Below, in pieces: positions 9,300-11,330 of a stretch of DNA of 11,330 nucleotides. The translations under genes and the position numbers were made by a program. Position 1 is the stretch's first letter. Each line of letters opens with the position of its first letter. The DNA is from JBEAOO01 sp041164825 (GTDB lineage: Bacteria > Pseudomonadota > Gammaproteobacteria > Burkholderiales > Burkholderiaceae_C), in NCBI GenBank assembly GCA_041164825.1, contig JBEAOO010000059.1, forward strand, positions 1 through 11,330, in the 5' to 3' direction. The notes beneath the pieces were generated by a model that saw only the letters and a program-made list of their open reading frames with translations, did no database searches and was not told the DNA's origin.

Positions 9300-9336
9300 A
9301 GTGATACCGAAATACCCATGTATTCCGGCTTTCACT
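9300..9336. repeat. Two-tier imperfect inverted repeat (operator or hairpin)
   Basis: An outer stem AGTGA (9300-9304) pairs with TCACT (9332-9336). An inner 9-bp stem, CCGAAATAC (9307-9315) with GTATTCCGG (9320-9328), has one A-C mismatch and a CCAT loop. Altogether 13 of 14 stem positions pair. It is locally AT-rich, has no T-run after it, and lies just upstream of a possible promoter, so a protein-binding site is as likely as an RNA hairpin. Confidence 0.45.
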
Positions 9337-9353
9337 CCCCCATCCCCAGCGGC

Positions 9354-9381
9354 TCAAGTTCATCACTGGCAGCGCCGACAT
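9354..9381 (+). promoter_or_regulatory. Possible sigma-28 (FliA)-like promoter
   Basis: TCAAGTTC (9354-9361) and GCCGACAT (9374-9381) each match six of eight bases of the enteric FliA elements TAAAGTTT and GCCGATAA. The spacer is 12 bases, against the usual 11. It points toward the lipoprotein gene but would leave a 5' leader of over 400 bases. Tentative. Confidence 0.28.
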
Positions 9382-9792
9382 TCGGCCTACGTGCAGTAAC
9401 AGTTCCGGCCGCAGCGCAACAGAATTTTCCCGAAGCTCGGGCACACTCCGCCCGGTCGCCGAAAAAGGGCTGTTCACTGCGCCATGCGCAGCCAACCACC
9501 CCGATCGGCTTTCACCGGGTTACGCGTTTGTTCAGGTGGTTACATCCCTCGGCTCAAGAGCCAAAGCAGGGGGTCGTAAACAAGAACATGCCGCTCGACG
9601 CACCGCAGGCACCTGTCAAGCAGATGGGGCCCGCAACGCGACGACGGTCATGCCTGGACGTGACGGCAGCGCACTCAACCGCAAGGCGGTGCAACCCCAC
9701 AGACACGACATCCAACGGCATGGCCAACGGCCTGCCCTCCCGGGCCTGAGAAGCAGCCCGGTTGGATCAACGCAAGCGCAGACACTGTTTTT

Positions 9793-9798
9793 AGAGGA
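9793..9798 (+). promoter_or_regulatory. Ribosome binding site for the GTG-started lipoprotein
   Basis: AGAGGA sits five bases before the GTG at 9804. It is the main reason for choosing that start, together with the signal peptide that begins there. Confidence 0.7.
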
Positions 9799-9803
9799 TC
9801 ACC

Positions 9804-11330
9804 GTGGTCAAGAACCTTCACCCCCAGCACTCGCCCCGCGCGGCCCACGCCCTCACCCTGCTGAGTTCGCTGATTGCCCTGACCGCCTGCGGCGGCGGCC
9901 AATCTGACAGCGCCGCCCTGGCCGCCGATGCGGCCGCCGGCACCGACACGACCCTTGAAACAGCAGCTGCACTGACTGCCAAGCAACGCTTGAGCATCAC
10001 TATGGTGTCGACGCCGGTTAAGTCAACGACAAGTACGACCACCACCACAGCCGCCACCACCGTCCCGAAGACAACCACGACGGCCGGCACGGCAACGACC
10101 ACAAGCACGGCTACCGCCGCCGCTCCGACCAGTACCGCGCTGATTGCGACATCGGCATCCATTGGCTCAGGGCGCATCACCAAGGCCGCCGCAAGTTCTG
10201 CCTGCGGCGTACCAGATGTGGGCGGCTGGACCATTCCCGTTCCCGCCAAAGCCGATACGTCGGTACCTCTGAAGAACCTGAACCAACCCGGCTCTCGCCT
10301 CTTCTACATCAGTGCAGCCACCGGAAACGACAGTACCGGCCAGATCTACTTCTGGAACGGTAGCGCCATCATCGATAGTACGGGAAGCACCACCAACAGC
10401 AGCGGCGCTGCGTACGGCACGGACCCCATGAACCCGAGCTCGGCCGTGAAGCCTTACAAGCGCTGGTCGTTTGTCGGCCCCCGCAATGGCGGTGGAGACA
10501 TCGGCAGTTCAGGCATGCGGTACAACACCGCACCTAGCACCCGCGCCGGATACCCGGACTGGTGGATGTTCGCCCGAGGAGAGACCTTCAACCTCAAAAC
10601 CGACGTCAACTCCTACTTGCAGGAGTTCGAACCTGTGGGAACCTCTGCGTACACCAACTTGGGTGTCTCGGGCGGCCGCTCAGCCACGGAGCCGCAAGTG
10701 GTCGGCGCCTACGGCTCGCCGTGCTTGGCACGCCCACGCTTCACCAACCCGGTGTACAACTTCGTCACCCAGTTCTACAACGCTGCGGCCCCCGTGTTCA
10801 AGAACGTGGCGTACTTGTCCCTGCACTTCGATGGCCACGGCCGTGAAGCCCTCTCAGCCTCTGCCGGCCTGTTCATGCTCAGCCAACCCAAAACGGCCAC
10901 CAACATCCTGTTCGAAGACGTGTGGTTTGACGCGGCAGAGGTTACGGTCAGCAATGAGAACAACGCCCAAGTAACGCTGCGTCGCTCTATGGTTACCGAT
11001 GCCTATTCCCCGGGCACCGAGCACGTCCAGGGCGTGTACTACAGCGGTGGCCTGGACGGCAAGTTCCGCATCGAAGACTCCATCCTGTTGCGCAACGGCT
11101 TCCATGCCGACCCCAAGACCATGGCCTGGCCACCGACCTCAGCTGATGGGTGGGACATGTTCAACCGCAATCTGTACCTGAGCGGCAAGACAAACTCCAT
11201 GGAGTCCGGCCTGTTCGACTCCGTTTCAATGTTGGGCGCCTCAGGCGATCAATTCCGCCCCGGCATGCGCTCAGAACGCAACTTCTATTACCAGGGCTAT
11301 GTGTTGATGGGTGCTCAGGGCGGCAAGCCT
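9804..11330 (+). CDS. Lipoprotein with Thr-rich linker and probable right-handed beta-helix domain (3' end outside window)
   Basis: The frame opens at GTG 9804 and stays open for 509 codons to the window edge, so the gene is incomplete. Residues 1-29 form a lipoprotein signal: two His-, Lys- and Arg-containing stretches, a hydrophobic core (about 16-26) and the lipobox LTAC with Cys29, followed by GGG. Residues 66-119 are a Thr/Ala/Ser low-complexity linker. From about 142 a globular domain begins. FYISAATGND (167-176), a later DWWMFARGETF and the stretch VVGAYGS resemble the opening rungs of right-handed parallel beta-helix proteins, and the ILFEDVWFD and RIEDSILLRNGF stretches look like helix coils. 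Such folds include polysaccharide lyases, epimerases and adhesins. No catalytic set can be named. Next to an EPS operon, a surface polysaccharide-binding or -cleaving role is a reasonable inference, but the terminator and long leader suggest separate control. The gene call is firm; the fold is moderately supported and the function open. Confidence 0.85.
   Translation, partial: MVKNLHPQHSPRAAHALTLLSSLIALTACGGGQSDSAALAADAAAGTDTTLETAAALTAKQRLSITMVSTPVKSTTSTTTTTAATTVPKTTTTAGTATTTSTATAAAPTSTALIATSASIGSGRITKAAASSACGVPDVGGWTIPVPAKADTSVPLKNLNQPGSRLFYISAATGNDSTGQIYFWNGSAIIDSTGSTTNSSGAAYGTDPMNPSSAVKPYKRWSFVGPRNGGGDIGSSGMRYNTAPSTRAGYPDWWMFARGETFNLKTDVNSYLQEFEPVGTSAYTNLGVSGGRSATEPQVVGAYGSPCLARPRFTNPVYNFVTQFYNAAAPVFKNVAYLSLHFDGHGREALSASAGLFMLSQPKTATNILFEDVWFDAAEVTVSNENNAQVTLRRSMVTDAYSPGTEHVQGVYYSGGLDGKFRIEDSILLRNGFHADPKTMAWPPTSADGWDMFNRNLYLSGKTNSMESGLFDSVSMLGASGDQFRPGMRSERNFYYQGYVLMGAQGGKP

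Larger units (their letters stand above)
9117..9803. other. Long non-coding stretch upstream of the lipoprotein gene
   Basis: These 687 bases hold no convincing gene. Open frames such as 9069-9749 (+) give Arg/Pro/Ser-rich translations with no family look and no suitable ribosome site. Visible structure includes inverted repeats GGGTGCC/GGCACCC (9127-9133, 9172-9178) and GCGGCCGG/CCGGCCGC (9241-9248, 9256-9263), an imperfect hairpin (9300-9336), and the motifs CGGCTTTCAC (9326, 9506) and CGGCTCAAG (9350, 9550), each present twice. A 14-base copy (9448-9461) of the terminator's left arm with its flanks is also present. It is most likely a long regulatory or leader region for the downstream gene. 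Confidence 0.55.

Noticed and set aside
9588..9749. Small ORF of 53 codons (MPLDAPQAP...) in the leader region
   Set aside because: No ribosome site at a workable distance, weak third-position GC bias compared with neighbours, and no recognisable features.
10070..10135. ACG/ACC-rich tract as a possible phase-variable repeat
   Set aside because: The repeats are imperfect and vary codon by codon (ACG, ACC, ACA mixed), so slippage is unlikely; it encodes a Thr-rich linker.
9818..10249. 143-codon minus-strand ORF with Val/Ala-rich hydrophobic translation
   Set aside because: It is antisense to the Thr-rich linker of the lipoprotein; Thr codons read backwards give Val/Gly/Ser-rich sequence that imitates membrane segments.

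Overview
The window looks like a chromosomal segment of a GC-rich betaproteobacterium, probably Burkholderiales and Comamonadaceae-like. The reasons are strong G/C preference at third codon positions, a UbiJ-UbiB ubiquinone pair, and an exopolysaccharide (EPS) block whose first two proteins resemble EpsB (initiating sugar-phosphate transferase) and EpsL (outer-membrane protein). The assignment rests on recalled family features; no search was run.

Left part, minus strand (138-2215): ubiJ and ubiB overlap by 4 bases (ATGA) and form a ubiquinone-biosynthesis unit. A TACAAT -10 box lies only six bases before the ubiJ start codon, so the transcript may be leaderless. A 243-bp divergent region (2216-2458) separates this pair from the EPS genes.

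Middle part, plus strand (2459-9037): five tightly packed genes point to synthesis of a complex surface polysaccharide. They encode an undecaprenyl-phosphate glucose phosphotransferase (EpsB/WcaJ type), an EpsL-like outer-membrane beta-barrel, a GalE epimerase, a bifunctional mannose-1-phosphate guanylyltransferase/mannose-6-phosphate isomerase (ManC/AlgA type), and a TviB-like UDP-N-acetylhexosamine 6-dehydrogenase. Together they would start the lipid-linked unit and supply UDP-Gal and/or UDP-GalNAc, GDP-Man and a UDP-HexNAc-uronic acid. GalE carries Cys at the position that gates N-acetylated substrates, which fits the adjacent HexNAc dehydrogenase. A good intrinsic terminator (9079-9116) follows the last gene. 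No glycosyltransferase, flippase, polymerase or co-polymerase gene lies in the window, so the pathway must be completed elsewhere.

Right part (9117-11330): a 687-bp stretch without a convincing gene holds a two-tier imperfect hairpin, a short two-part motif present twice, and a possible sigma-28-like promoter. It leads into a GTG-started lipoprotein gene (9804 to the window end, incomplete). That protein has a lipobox, a Thr-rich linker and a region resembling a right-handed parallel beta-helix, and could be a surface polysaccharide-binding or -cleaving protein tied to the EPS. No mobile element, tRNA, rRNA or CRISPR array was seen.
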